Positions 22,066 through 33,672 of a DNA stretch of 64,000 nt are shown here, piece by piece (within the stretch, counting starts at the first letter, position 1; each line of letters begins with the position of its first letter). The stretch is from Hyperoodon ampullatus (Eukaryota; Chordata; Mammalia; Artiodactyla; Ziphiidae). The DNA lies in NCBI GenBank assembly GCA_949752795.1, contig OX457071.1, forward strand, positions 29,806,800 through 29,870,799, read 5' to 3'. The notes under the pieces were generated by a model that saw only the letters and a list, made by a program, of their open reading frames with translations, was not told the origin of the DNA and searched no databases. The position numbers and the translations under genes are program-made.

Positions 22066-22251
22066 TCTTCCACCCATTTCATCTGATAATTCACATTGTT
22101 TCATATTTTATTCTTTTACTCCTCCATATTTAAATTTGTTTTACAATGAGTGTGTATGCTATTTACTATCAGAAAAGGGTCTTTTTCCTACTAATTTTCC
22201 AAAAAGTCTATCCTTACAAAGGGAATAAACATTATTATATTGTCCATTTAA

Positions 22252-22252
22252 G

Positions 22253-22314
<62 letters not shown>
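22252..22314. repeat. (TA)n(CA)n(TA)n compound microsatellite
   Basis: An alternating TA run, about sixteen CA units, then TA again. Open frames here read His/Thr repeats and are false. Confidence 0.95.
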
Positions 22315-24919
22315 GAATGAGATTTTAATCCTTTGAAATTGATGTGATAGATCTTACTGACAGTTAACTATGACTTTAAAATATATTTATAGCTGTTGGC
22401 AAAATAAATGGAAAACAAATAATCTCCCCATTCCCAAGTTAAATGATCGCTTTGTGTACCTGATACCATGTTCACATGAAGTACAGAATATTTACCAGGA
22501 AGTCCCAGATAAATAACTAAGACAAGGAGAAAGATGTGAATTCCATTATCTGATTTGGGGATAGTAAAGAAATTTACTTCCCATTTTTTCCTGTAATAGA
22601 ACTGCTGTGTGGCAACTGTGGAGAGTTCTTGAATTGTAAGATAAATGACTGTGGTTTTTATAGAGTGTTGGTATTTAAACAGAAGCATGAACTGTCACAG
22701 GCTTGAGAAAATAAAGGTCTTGTTCTCTCTGGAGATCACTGTCTCATTTTGGGAAATGATCTCTTTCTGAAATCTGCCCTGTGTTCCTGATGCTCTGGCT
22801 GTACTGCAAGAATAGTTAGGTCCTAGGAACCTTGATGGCAGTAAAAACAATTTGCATCAAACAGGCACAACACAAATAGGGAACAATATTTTGCCTGGGA
22901 AAATATCTCCTTACCTTGTGATCTAATTCACATAACAAATACATTGATTTAGATGTGCTTAATTATGATATGAAATAGAACTTTCCTTTAAATGTTCTCT
23001 TACTGCATTTGAAGTGCTTAAAACTTGTTTTACATACTTCTATCCTGTAGGCCAGTGATTACATTTTTTAAATTACATATCTTATCAGGTAAATTTTTAT
23101 ACCAAACTCTCAATAAATATATACATAGATATTTATACATTAGTTACTTATACTATTGAACTAATATTATTAAAAGTATAAAACATACATGAAATAGAAA
23201 TTTCAAAAGATTTTAAAAAGCTGAAATAAATATTAATTAAAAGTTTTTTTCTTTAATATTATTAAATACTACTGTGCTAGTCACAAAAATTAGCCAAAAC
23301 TGAAACAGTATAACTGAACATGCCTTAAAAAAAATCTCTATTTTGCACTTTATGATATAGTAACTTAAAGTCTGGTTCTAGGTGATGCTTATTTTGATAC
23401 TAGATTTTAAGGCAATTACAGCTGAAAACATTATTTCACAAATATACATAGATCTAAATGGGTCTGTTTAGCAAATAATAAAACATTTTTCAATCTCACC
23501 CCCAATTTTCCAAAGCATTTGTTGAAAATAGGGTGATTAACTATAAATTTTGCCTAATGTTAAACACAATAGATGCTACATTTTGATAGTATTAACTAGT
23601 AAATTCATGGTCTATTGAAAATCTTTATTTGAATGTTCTTAAAACAGATTAGAAAGGCCCATTTTCAAGTTTTTTCAGTTGTACAAATATGAAAGTTTTT
23701 AATTGACTTATTTATATTATTTTCAATGACAAAGATCCCCTAAAGTTGGAAATATTTTTAAACATCAATTTAAAGTTCTCTTTTCACAGCATGAATTTTC
23801 TTAAAAAGCAGATATTTTGTGATGTTAAAAATATCATCCTCATTTTAAAAGTACAGATTAGGTATGCTAATTTTTTTCAGGGTTGCATTTTTAGGGTAAC
23901 ATTACTTATGACTATTTTTCATCAGATTTAAAGGTCGGCAAAGTTGACACACTTGTCTTTTGTAAAAGAAAAATACCCAACTCATCCTTTAAATGACAGC
24001 TCTTTTAAGCGCTTTGCTGTGAGATAACCAGTGACTCTCTGGATGCTCCAAAAGATTTATACGTATTCACTCCCCATGCCATTAAATATTATAAGTATTC
24101 CTCCATATTTTAAAAACTCTCCTTTGGTGATACAAAGCTGGGGCCACAACCTAAAGCAAGGGCCCCACTATTGCCCAGTTTCAAGGTTTACTATTCATAT
24201 TTTATACAGATGATTGGAGTTATGCAACAGGAGCCCTAATTGACATCTTGTAGCAGTTTATTCATTTTATTTTCTTCAATCCTTTGCTGTAATAGCTTGC
24301 CTGTAAATGATGCAATGAATGAATTTCACAACGAGGCTGTCTCTGAGTTCTTAATGCAGATTCCCTTCTGTGTTGCAGTCACAGGCAACTATCTTTAGTG
24401 GCTCACAAAAAAAGGAGTTCATTGTACATTTCATTACTGAAACAGCACATAGCAAATATCATAAGCTGAGGCATATCATAATCCATAGTTTCATCCAGAA
24501 GAACAAGTCTCCCACAGTGTGTGATTTGTGACTTGTTTCCTCCAGTCTTTGGCAATATTTTCTCTCTCTCAGCAATATTTGCTGAAAAAAAAAAAGGCTT
24601 TAGATTGTTTCTGTTGTTTTCAGTGCATCATTGCAGTCCATTTTTACTACTGCAAGAAGGAGAGTTCCCTCCTTGGAACATGACACTTGGCCTTCAGAGT
24701 GAAAACCTTAAGAGACTGCCAAACACTTGCCATAAGGTTTAATAGAGAAATCTGATAAAATGCTGCACTGCATATGACATGACTTAGAACATGACGATTT
24801 TAAAGGATGTTTATGTCTTGGTTGTTCCTTTGTTGTATGTTGCTAATGTAACAGCTTCATATGATCACTAATATCTTAAGGCACAGAATGCACTTAGATC
24901 GAGATTAATTTATTATCAA
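22315..24919. other. Unrecognised AT-rich sequence
   Basis: About 2.6 kb with no recognised repeat, RNA or coding exon. The part near 24220-24600 has fewer homopolymers and a more varied composition than its surroundings, which could mean constrained noncoding DNA, but sequence alone cannot show it. Open frames of 60-106 codons (for example 22368-22688 minus) have no family likeness. Confidence 0.45.
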
Positions 24920-24965
24920 ATATATATATATACACACACATACATATATATACACATACATATTC
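24918..24965. repeat. (TA)n(CA)n microsatellite
   Basis: Alternating 'atatatata', 'cacacacata' and 'catatatatacacatacata'; short interrupted purine-pyrimidine repeat. Confidence 0.85.
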
Positions 24966-25477
24966 CAAGTACTCTTCTTGATCATTTTTGAATTATCAGA
25001 TGGTAATCGCTTCTAAGGTATAATGAAGGTCTTGTATAAGGATTGTGAGATGTCATCTCTACCATTTAAATATTTGCTTGAGTTTGGATGAGTAATATTA
25101 GCTGCAATCTGTAGTTTCTTTGCAAGAATCTTTTAAAGACATCTGTCCATATTGTGTGGGTTATCTTCCTTTAGTTTCGTTAATACTAAATGATGTAATT
25201 ATGAATCCACTTAACTGAGCCCAAGCAAACTGAGCCCTGCGATTAGATGCAATACAATCAAAGAGAAGAGATGCTGAAAATATTACCACCCTCTAGGTCT
25301 AAAAAATCTCTTCCTTTTCTTTGTTCTGTCTTTAATGATTAATATCTTTAGTACCTTATTCACTTTCAGCAGGAAATGGGAGTTACTCATTCACCTGGTC
25401 AGTAAATTGTTTTCAGAATCTTGAAGGTGTAATACTACTCTTCTAGTAAGTTTTTAACTTAGCATTTCCTTCCAAAG

Positions 25478-25684
25478 AATTTAAAGATACAGCCCTTCTA
25501 ATCTTAGAATTTTATGATTATCATACATCTGTTCCTCTATTTTTAAAGATATTCTCCCTGATTATATAGTTAATACCCATCAATTTAAAGACACGGCCCT
25601 TCTAATTTAGAATTTTATGATTGATCATACGTCTATTTCTCTATTTTTAAGATTTTCTTCCTGATTATATAGTTAATACCTATC
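25478..25684. repeat. Tandem duplication, two copies of about 103 bp
   Basis: Copy 1 is 25478-25581 and copy 2 is 25582-25684. Both begin 'aatttaaaga', share 'cggcccttctaat' or 'cagcccttctaat', 'tagaattttatgatt', and end 'gattatatagttaatacc' plus 'catc' or 'tatc'. They differ by scattered substitutions and a few small indels, so the event is old but recognisable. Confidence 0.93.
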
Positions 25685-25908
25685 ATTATAGAAAAATTGA
25701 AGCCTAAGAAAAGTGTAAAGAAGGAAACTTAAAAGGCCCATAAATCTGACCACATGGAGAGAAACTATGGTGATTTTTGTGAATAAACTCCTAGATATGA
25801 AGCTACGCACATACATATGTGTCAACAGCTATTCACATAGATATGTTTGTAATATCTATTTACATTTAGAAACATATTAAAATGAGAATCATACTGCACT
25901 TATTGTTT

Positions 25909-26148
25909 CGTAGCTGTTTCTTTTTTTTTTTTTTTTTTTTTGTGGTACGCGGGCCTCTCACTGTTGTGGCCTCTCCCGTTGCAGAGCACAGGCTCCGGAC
26001 GCGCAGGCTCAGCGGCCATGGCTCACGGGCGTAGCCGCTCTGCGGCATGTGGGATCTTCCCAGACCGGGGCACGAACCCGTGTCCCCTGCATCGGCAGGC
26101 AGACTCTCAACCACTGTGCCACCAGGGGAACCCCCGTAGCTGTTTCTT
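25909..26148 (-). mobile_element. CHR-2-like SINE (cetacean type), minus strand
   Basis: Body at 25923-26134 with the T-run tail at the left and the tRNA-like head at the right ('ccactgtgccaccagggg'). B-box region appears as 'cacgaacccgtgtcccc'. A perfect 14-bp duplication 'cgtagctgtttctt' flanks it (25909-25922, 26135-26148). The short body with 'gtacgcgggcctctcactgt' is characteristic of cetacean CHR-2. Open frames of 96-98 codons over it are not genes. Confidence 0.95.
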
Positions 26149-27703
26149 AAAGCATTGTACACATCTAGTAATAAGATTTTCTATAGGTTATTCTTCTCCC
26201 TATAAGTCTGTCCCCACATATACTTTTTAAGCAACTGTCTTCAGTCTTGCTATTTTGTATGAGTGCAAATCAAGTCACTAGATTTCACAAGAATGTAGCT
26301 TCATTTTGTGGCCAGGCCGTCATTTACAGAAAGGCATGCAGAGGGCATGCCATGACAAATTAACTATGGATTCTTTTTCATCAAAACACAAGAGAAACAT
26401 TCTTTTGACCTTTGTACATTCTTATGATATGGGGCTATCTATTCATGATTATGGAAGGTCTTATAACTCAGTAAAATATTTTTAATATGGATGCCTTGAG
26501 AGAAATTGGGTTGATGTTTTAGGGGACTGAGTCTATGGTTCATTTCTCAACAAACTGAGAAAGGTTTTGAAGTTATTTTCTAAAGTCATTGCACAAAAAG
26601 TCTTAGAATGACATGAGACAAAGCTCTACATGCCTTAGTAAATAACAAGAACAAGTAACAATCAGAAGGGAGAGTATTTACTGACATGTGTAATGACAAA
26701 AAATGAACTAATTGTAATAGTGCGGGCTCAGTTATATTGATCGACAGTCATGTCAGGCTGTCCCAGAGATTTGATTTTTAGATTGAAGAAGTTACCTCCA
26801 TTATACATGTAAAATATATTTCTATTTCCAAACACAACTCATTTTGTAAAAGGAGTAGAGACAAATGGTCGGATGAAGAACAGTCCTTCTTTGGAAACTG
26901 AGTTAAATGAGGGTAGAATTAGGAAATGGCAGTTGAAGGAGAATCTTCTTTCTAGGACTAAAGAACTTGATTTTTTTTTTTATAATCACTTACCATATAA
27001 AAATATGTTTTTTCTACCTGCAAAATGGAAGGTCTAATATTTTCCAATTGCAAACATAAACAGGCACTAAAAATTTAAGTAATGACTTTAAAATATCATG
27101 TAAATACAGAGTGCTAATTAATCGCTAATGGTATGCTTATGTTTTGAATATGTACTTCTTGGTGCAATGGCATGACGCAACTGTATTCTTTTCCAGTATG
27201 ATAATTTAGAACAGAAACAAGAAGAATAACATTCCTCGTTTAACTTGTTGGAGAATTTGAACTAGACTAGGTTTGCATTACTTTATAGTATTAATCAGAA
27301 TGCCAGGAAACCTATAGCAACTTGGGGAAACCCAATTCTTCCCAATTTGGGTGACCGTTCCTTCAATCATAAACTGGTCACTTAAAACCCTCTGTCCTTG
27401 AATGGTTAGCTAACAATGAGGCACTGATGGCAAAGTGTCATAAAACTGTTACTTGAAATATTTGTATCCAAGGTCGAAAGCCTTACATAAAATATATTAA
27501 AACAGTCAATGACCATTTATAGCAATAAGTGCCTTTGCATTGCCAGAAAACTAAAAAAATGAAGATGTTTGAACATGATTACAATGTGAAATTTGATGGA
27601 GGAGGGTGAAATATCTTTTAAATCCTCCCATAGGAAAATTTTAGGTAAAACATAGCTCTTCTGCTTCCCCTTTCATCTCTTTTTATTTTTTTCTCTTTAG
27701 CTT
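26149..27703. other. Unrecognised sequence
   Basis: No repeat family, RNA gene or coding exon recognised over about 1.5 kb. Confidence 0.45.
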
Positions 27704-27927
27704 TACCCTTTTTTTTTTTTTTTTTTTCGGTACGCGGGCCTCTCACTGTTGTGGCCTCTCCCGTTGCGGAGCACAGGCTCCGGACGTGCAGGCTCAGCGG
27801 CCATGGCTCATGGGCCCAGTCGCTCCGCCGCATGTGGGATCTTCCCCGACTGGGGCACGAACCTGTGTCCCCTGCATTGGCAGGTGGACTCTCAACCACT
27901 GTGCCACCAGGGAAGCCCTACCCTTTT
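27704..27927 (-). mobile_element. CHR-2-like SINE, minus strand
   Basis: Body 27713-27918 between 9-bp duplications 'taccctttt' (27704-27712, 27919-27927). T-run tail left, head 'ccactgtgccaccaggga' right, B-box 'cacgaacctgtgtcccc' in reverse. Several frames across it reach 60-94 codons on both strands; these are artefacts of the SINE. Confidence 0.95.
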
Positions 27928-27934
27928 CTTTAAA

Positions 27935-28060
27935 AAAATTTTTTTTAATTTGGTAAATTTGATATGTTACAAGTTGTAAATTTAAGTTGTACCATGTTAT
28001 ATTGATACATTTATATATTGTAATTGACACTTTATTAAGCAGAGTGAGGACTGCCATCCC
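27935..28060 (-). mobile_element. Possible L1 3'UTR remnant
   Basis: Text such as 'taagttgtaccatgttatat', 'tgatacatttatatattgta' resembles an antisense L1 3'UTR. Short and weak; could be coincidence in AT-rich DNA. Confidence 0.3.
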
Positions 28061-30419
28061 TACCTTCTGCCCCGCCAAAAGTTCAGGACCAGAGTGAGGG
28101 TCCCTAATGAAATCCCTCCACCTGGAAGAGCCTCCACTGAGAGCGACATCTCTAATGCATTCCCCCTGAATCTCTCTCTATAACAGCAGTAAGCTTTTCA
28201 TAGCAATAAGACGTATTCGAAACTGAATTAAGAAGGACTATTCTGACAAAGTCACATGCCTTTTCCTCTCTGTTAAATACTTTACATGAGCAATTATCTC
28301 ACAAAAATAAGTCAAACATTACCCATGTTGGTGGGGTCCGCATGCTTGAAAATACATTTGTGACAAAGATGGAGAACATTTCACTTACTAGGTTCCTTGG
28401 CAGTTGACTGATTTGTGCCAAGTGGAAGAATAAGTATAAGCAAGTGATTACCACACTGTATTCCTAAGGCGTGGTCACTGCTAACTCTAGTTTTCATGCA
28501 AGTTTGGTGCAATGCTTAATTGCTTGTGACGATCTTGGAAAGACTGAGCACGAGGTCGGGAAAGATTATAAAATATGCCTCTTGTTGACAGCAGAAGCAG
28601 GGATATCTGGGTAAAGAGACATGTTACATTTGGAAATGGGGTTCAATAGGGTAAATGATATAAAACCCACCTTCTTCTTTTCAGTTTAATCTTAGGGAAC
28701 TCTCTGCATTGCTCCCTCCTACTTTTGATGTCAGTTGATAATTTCTGGGGTTTCTGGAGAACTTTGAAGCCTGGTGTATTGGTGGGTAAGAAGAAGCCAA
28801 GTATCACAGATATAAGACAAGTGAGTCAGGGCTGGGAGTGAATGAACTTGGGACCTGCAGCGGTAGGAGAAAACTTCTGGTTTCCTTTTCTGGACCCTTA
28901 CTGATCATTCTATTTCTTTTCAGTTTCTCTATCTGCTACCATTTTGGAAACCAAATCCAAGAGCAATATATCACATATGCAGCTCCAGGCATAAGGCTGT
29001 TTCAAACCAAAATTGATTTTTAAAAAAATCTTTAATCAAGTAGAAATGGCATGTTGTGAATACTTCCGGGGAGGAAATTTACCACTGCTTTAAGATTAGC
29101 CCATCCTAGGTATTGTGTGGTAGTTTGGTTTCATTTTGATTCTTGGTCAAAACAAAACAGCCCTGCATGTAATTTATAACCAAAATGAAGCAGAGAACAG
29201 AGCAGACATTCATTGTAAGTTGTTTTATTAAAACTCTTCATGTTTGGGTCCAGATCTGTAATCAGATCTTACATGTGGAGTTTGCCATTACATTGAAGAG
29301 GAGAAAGTAAAAGCTTTGAAAAACAAATGAAGCAAGAAGAAGGAAAATGTAAGATGCCTTTACTTTCCCTCCATAAAAAAGCTGTAGTATGATGGAACTG
29401 ATTTTGGATGAAAACTAAGAGGAAAGGCTCCTTGGGTTATCCTCTTGAGTTCTTCAGCTTCCCCATCATGCAGAGGTGAATGTTTCCCCTAGATTGGTCT
29501 GCTCTCTCTCTATCACCAGCAGTGACCTCTCTGTAGGCATTTCCTAGCAGTTAATGACCGGCTCGTTTAAGGGGCCTGGGCTTTGCCTCAGGCTCTTAAC
29601 TAGCATCTCATTAACTGGCAGGAAATGTGTTTCCTTTCTGTTGCTTACTTTTATATATTCTTAATAGAACAGAAGGTGCCTTGACTGTGGTAGACTACTT
29701 ATACCTTCAGCATCTCATTTGTAAATAACCCTGTTATGAGTAATAGGAAGTGATCCAGCTGGTTGTAAAAAGACACACATTTAATGGGCAGCTCCTGGTG
29801 GACTAATGGATTTGCTTGAAAAAACATCACACCTGCAGGACACATTGCTTCGGTTTTTGTTCCAAACATAATGAGGCTGCGTTCAAGCAGGGATGCACAC
29901 GAACCTCTCTGGGAGTTATAAACCTTGAAATATACAAGAGAAAACATTTAAAAAACGGATCTAGCTCATTTGTCTCCCTAGAGACTAACATTATACTACC
30001 TGAGCATTCTTCTTGCCTAAGGTTCAGTAATTTCAAGGAACAAGGTAGAGGCACTTTTCTATACAATGTAATGCCCCTTTAACATTTTACACCCAGTACC
30101 ATACAACTTTTGAATATACTCTCGAAGTGTGGCCACTGTTGCCTTCGTTGGCCATTCCCACTCTGCCTTTTTTCTGACACTGGAATTGTATATCTAATAC
30201 ACCAGTGCATGGCATTTACTTCATCAACATTTGATTCCTGCTTAACTTGGTGGCCTATTGTTTCATGCTGATTTACTGTAGTTGAACAAACATTTCTGGG
30301 GCACTCACCACAGTTCCAGGTTTATTCCAGAAACATCTAATACCCACTGGAACCAAGTACAATGTCAACCTTACCATGTTATCCCCTGAACATAGCTTGG
30401 TGCCTGGCTTTGGCTCCTG
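28061..30419. other. Unrecognised sequence, no gene supported
   Basis: About 2.4 kb of mixed composition without a recognised repeat. Overlapping opposite-strand open frames at 29699-30082 (79-88 codons) show no domain or family. This is one of the longer repeat-free stretches and might contain constrained noncoding DNA. Confidence 0.45.
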
Positions 30420-30535
30420 TAGCTAAGGTTACACACTCTGCTGTCAGAATGACAGCATCTCTAGCTCAATGACTTGAGCAAGTTGCTGAACCTTTGTGTG
30501 CTTCAGTTTCCTCATTTGTAAATTTTGGAAATTTC
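30420..30535 (+). mobile_element. MIR SINE fragment
   Basis: 'gctcaatgacttgagcaagt', 'tgctgaacctttgtgtgctt' and 'cagtttcctcatttgtaaat' match the MIR core in order on the plus strand. Confidence 0.78.
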
Positions 30536-30611
30536 ACAATTGTTTAAATGTCTGACTTAACCAACTCATAGTAGGTGACAAAGGCAGACCTGGCCTTCTG
30601 ACACTTGATGC

Positions 30612-30811
30612 CAGGGTTTCTCAACCTCAGCACAATGACATCCTCGGCCAGATAATTCTTGGTTGTGGAGGGCTGTCCTGTGCATTGTGGCAGCATCCTT
30701 GTCCTCTGCCCACTAGATTTCAGGAGCACCCTCCCCCCAAGTCGTGGCAAACAAAAATGTTTCCAGGTATTACTGGATGTCTAGAAACGAAAATCACCTT
30801 GAGAGCTCCTA
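30612..30811 (+). mobile_element. Non-autonomous hAT (MER-type) DNA transposon
   Basis: Begins with the terminal repeat 'cagggtttctcaacctcagc' and carries 'aattcttggttgtggagggc', 'tgtcctgtgcattgtggcag', 'caaacaaaaatgtttccag', the order of a common mammalian hAT-derived repeat. The right terminal repeat is degraded ('cttgagagct'). No 8-bp duplication can be read. Confidence 0.7.
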
Positions 30812-30854
30812 TTTTATTTGGTACTCATTTAAATACACCACAGCTGTATGTTCT

Positions 30855-31274
30855 TGTATTAGTTTGCTAAGGCTGCTGTAACACAGTGCCACAGACTGGG
30901 TGGCTTAAACAACAGCATTTTGTGGTCTCACGGTTCTAGGGTCTAGAAGTCCAAAATCAAGGTGTCGGCAGGGTTGGTTCCTTCTGAGGGTGGGGGGAAA
31001 TATTTGTTCCCGGCCTTCCTCCTTAGCTTATAGACGTCCTTCTTCTCTGTATGTCTTTTCACATTGTCTTCACTCTATATGTACCTCTGTGTCCGAATTT
31101 CCCTTTTTTATGAGGACACCAATCAGGTTAGAGCCATCCTAAGGATCTCATTTTAATTTTACCACCTCTGTAAAGATCCTATATTCAAATAAGATCACTT
31201 TATTTGAAGTGACTGGGGGCTGGGACTTTAACATGGGAACTGGTTTGGGGGGGGACACTATTCAAGCCACAATA
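30855..31274 (-). mobile_element. MaLR-type solo LTR with 5-bp duplication, minus strand
   Basis: Plus strand begins 'tgtattagtttgctaaggct' and ends 'ttcaagccacaata'. Inside: 'gggtggcttaaacaacagca', 'tagaagtccaaaatcaaggt', 'aaagatcctatattcaaata', 'aggatctcattttaatttta'. The 5-bp duplication 'gttct' (30850-30854, 31275-31279) defines both ends, so this is a solo LTR. It belongs to the same broad MLT/MST group as the others here, but a different subfamily from 21028. Confidence 0.82.
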
Positions 31275-31449
31275 GTTCTCAAAAAGTGTATTTAAAAACA
31301 TTCTCAAGTCATTTACTTACCAGCAGTAACCCGTAACCCTCATCTCTTTCCAAAGAGATACTATGTGGCTAGGATAAGTGGGTATTATACTTGACACACA
31401 AAAAACTCAATGGTACATTTGAATGAATGCACAAAGCAAACGACTTCTT

Positions 31450-31713
31450 AAAATGTAGTAAGACTCACTACCAAGCGTAAAATAGATAGCTAGTGGGAAG
31501 CGGCCGCATAGCACAGGGAGATCAGCTCGGTGCTTTGTGACCACCTAGAGGGGTGGGATGGGGAGGGTGGGAGGGAGGGAGACGCAAGAGGGAGGGGATA
31601 TGGGAACGTACGTATATGTATAGCTGATTCACTTTGTTATAAAGCAGAAACTAACACACCATTGTAAAGCAATTATATTCCAATAAAGATGTAAAAAAAA
31701 ATGTAGTAAGACT
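31450..31713 (+). mobile_element. 5'-truncated LINE-1 3' end with 16-bp duplication
   Basis: A 232-bp L1 3'UTR (31466-31697) between perfect copies of 'aaaatgtagtaagact' (31450-31465, 31698-31713). Contains 'agcacagggagatcagctcg', 'cacctagaggggtgggatgg', 'acactttgttataaagcag'-like text, and 'caataaagatgtaaaaa' with an AATAAA signal just before the A tail. It is the same 3'UTR subfamily as the element entering at 62762 in the opposite orientation. A NotI-type 'gcggccgc' lies near its left end. Confidence 0.92.
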
Positions 31714-33341
31714 GAAACAACTAAAAGTCAATATAAATAATATAAAGCAAGTATATATGAGAGTAGTTAAGTTGATAAGCAGGGAGGATAATTATGCTAA
31801 AAGTTTCAGATTAGAAAAAGCTATAATTACCTTTAAAGGAGACTATAGATTTGCCAATGTGTAGAGTAGTGCTAAAAGATAGAACCACAATTCTATTTCT
31901 AATTCACTCAGCCATTTTGAAATGAAAGGTAATGGATAAAGCATATCACAGGGGCATACATTCTACAATTTTTAGTAGACTTTAAAGAGCTCTTATACTT
32001 GAGTGGAAGTCAGTGATATGAAAGCTTCCCTGGAGTTTTATATCATGGAAAAGATTGGAGTTAAGCCAAAGAACATCCTGCCAAGATGGGGTGTGTGTTC
32101 AATGTAAAGCACAGAACCAAAAAAAGGGGTGGGATAGAAATTGAAAGATGTCTAATCAGTGCTTACATGAAGCAAAAAGTGGATTTCATGACCCTCTAGA
32201 AATCCTTGAAAATCAACTTAGATTCTAAAGAGGTGGTGGCCATATCACATCAGTACACAGTTTTATACTGTGGGTTTACACTGTTTATATGAGTGTGTTG
32301 CCTCACTGATTTATAAAAACGTGCCAAGATTATGACACTGGGGGAATATCATACATACCCTCACTTTGATTTAGACCTGTGTTAATAGCCTCTTCAAGAA
32401 AATATTCTGAATGGTATGGGACTTGGGGGAGTCTTTGTCTTGTTCTTTTTAAAGTTGTTTCTGTTGGTTCACCTAATTGTCATTCAAGGGTAAAATCTTT
32501 TGCTCCTGGTTCCACCTTCACCGTTTTGCCAAAAATGTTTTTATATCTTTAAACTGTTACTTAATTGTAAAGGCTTAGAATGTCAAGTATAAGCAGCACC
32601 TTTGAGTACCATAGAGCTATAACTTAAATCTACCTCAACTGTGCCCAAATATTTTTAAAATGAAAATCTTTTATACTGCACCAAATATAAAGCAGCATTC
32701 AAATTCCTCCATGTTTCATACTTGTTTTTAATAATATGCTGGTGCACAATTATCCCTCCATGGAGTTTCTGGGTCTTTCCCAAGTCTAACCTTGCCTGAT
32801 CCCTTTGTGTACTTTTGAGGTATCACTATTTCCTCTATGAGGTTGACCAGGGTTACCTACATAAGGAACACTGTAGTGTACAAATGGTAGTAAACTTCCT
32901 CGAGAGCACCATCTTTATTTTTTCATGATTGATCTCTGTATCTGTGTGGTTTACCATTTGCTTGCTTGAAACACTGATAAACCTACCTGATTTCCTACTC
33001 TTGGCTCTGCCTCCTGGAAGCTAGTCTCACCTCTTCCTCTCCAGCAAGGAATTTCTTTGGAAGCATAGAACAAGGAAGAACTTTGGTTCAGCCTGGAGTC
33101 TATGACATTTGTGTCCTGACCTTCTGATCCAAGTTCCTGTTAGGCCCTGCCTCTCATAAAATTTGGGCAGTCCTGGCCAGACACCATAAATGACTTACCT
33201 GTTCCTTCCTAAGAAACAAAAAGGCTCATAAAAACAGAACATTGCATCATCATCTATATATATTAATGTGAAATTGAAAGTTATTGCAAAAAAGATATTA
33301 AGCTTCATCAAGAGTTATTCAGTAATTTTAAGTTAAACATC
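31714..33341. other. Unrecognised sequence
   Basis: About 1.6 kb with no recognised family. A faint likeness to L2 3' sequence around 32750-33190 is too weak to call. No credible open frame. Confidence 0.4.
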
Positions 33342-33672
33342 TGTCTTAGTCAGTTTGGGCTGCTATAACAAAAATACCATAGACTGGATGGCTTAAAGAG
33401 CAAACATCTATTTCTCACAGTTCTGGAGACTGGAAGTCTGAGATCAAGGTGCTGACAAGGTCAGATTCTTGATATATCTTCACATGGCAGAGAAAGGGCA
33501 CTGGTCTCTTCCTCTTCTTATAAGGACACTAATTCCATCATGGGGGCTCCATCCTCATGACCTTATCAAAACCTTATTACCTCCCAAAGACCCCAACTTC
33601 AAATACCATTACACTGGGGATGAGGGCATTAACATATGTACTTTGTGGGGACAGAAACATCAGTCCACAGCA
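33342..33672 (-). mobile_element. MLT1-like solo LTR, minus strand
   Basis: Plus strand begins 'tgtcttagtcagtttgggct' and ends 'tcagtccacagca'. Landmarks: 'aataccatagactggatggc', 'tttctcacagttctggagac', 'cttcacatggcagagaaag', 'ctcatgaccttatcaaaacc', 'ttacctcccaaagacccca'. An 86-codon frame at 33469-33729 lies mainly within it. TG...CA ends are intact in reverse, but no flanking 5-bp match is visible. The middle is shorter than in typical copies. Confidence 0.85.
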
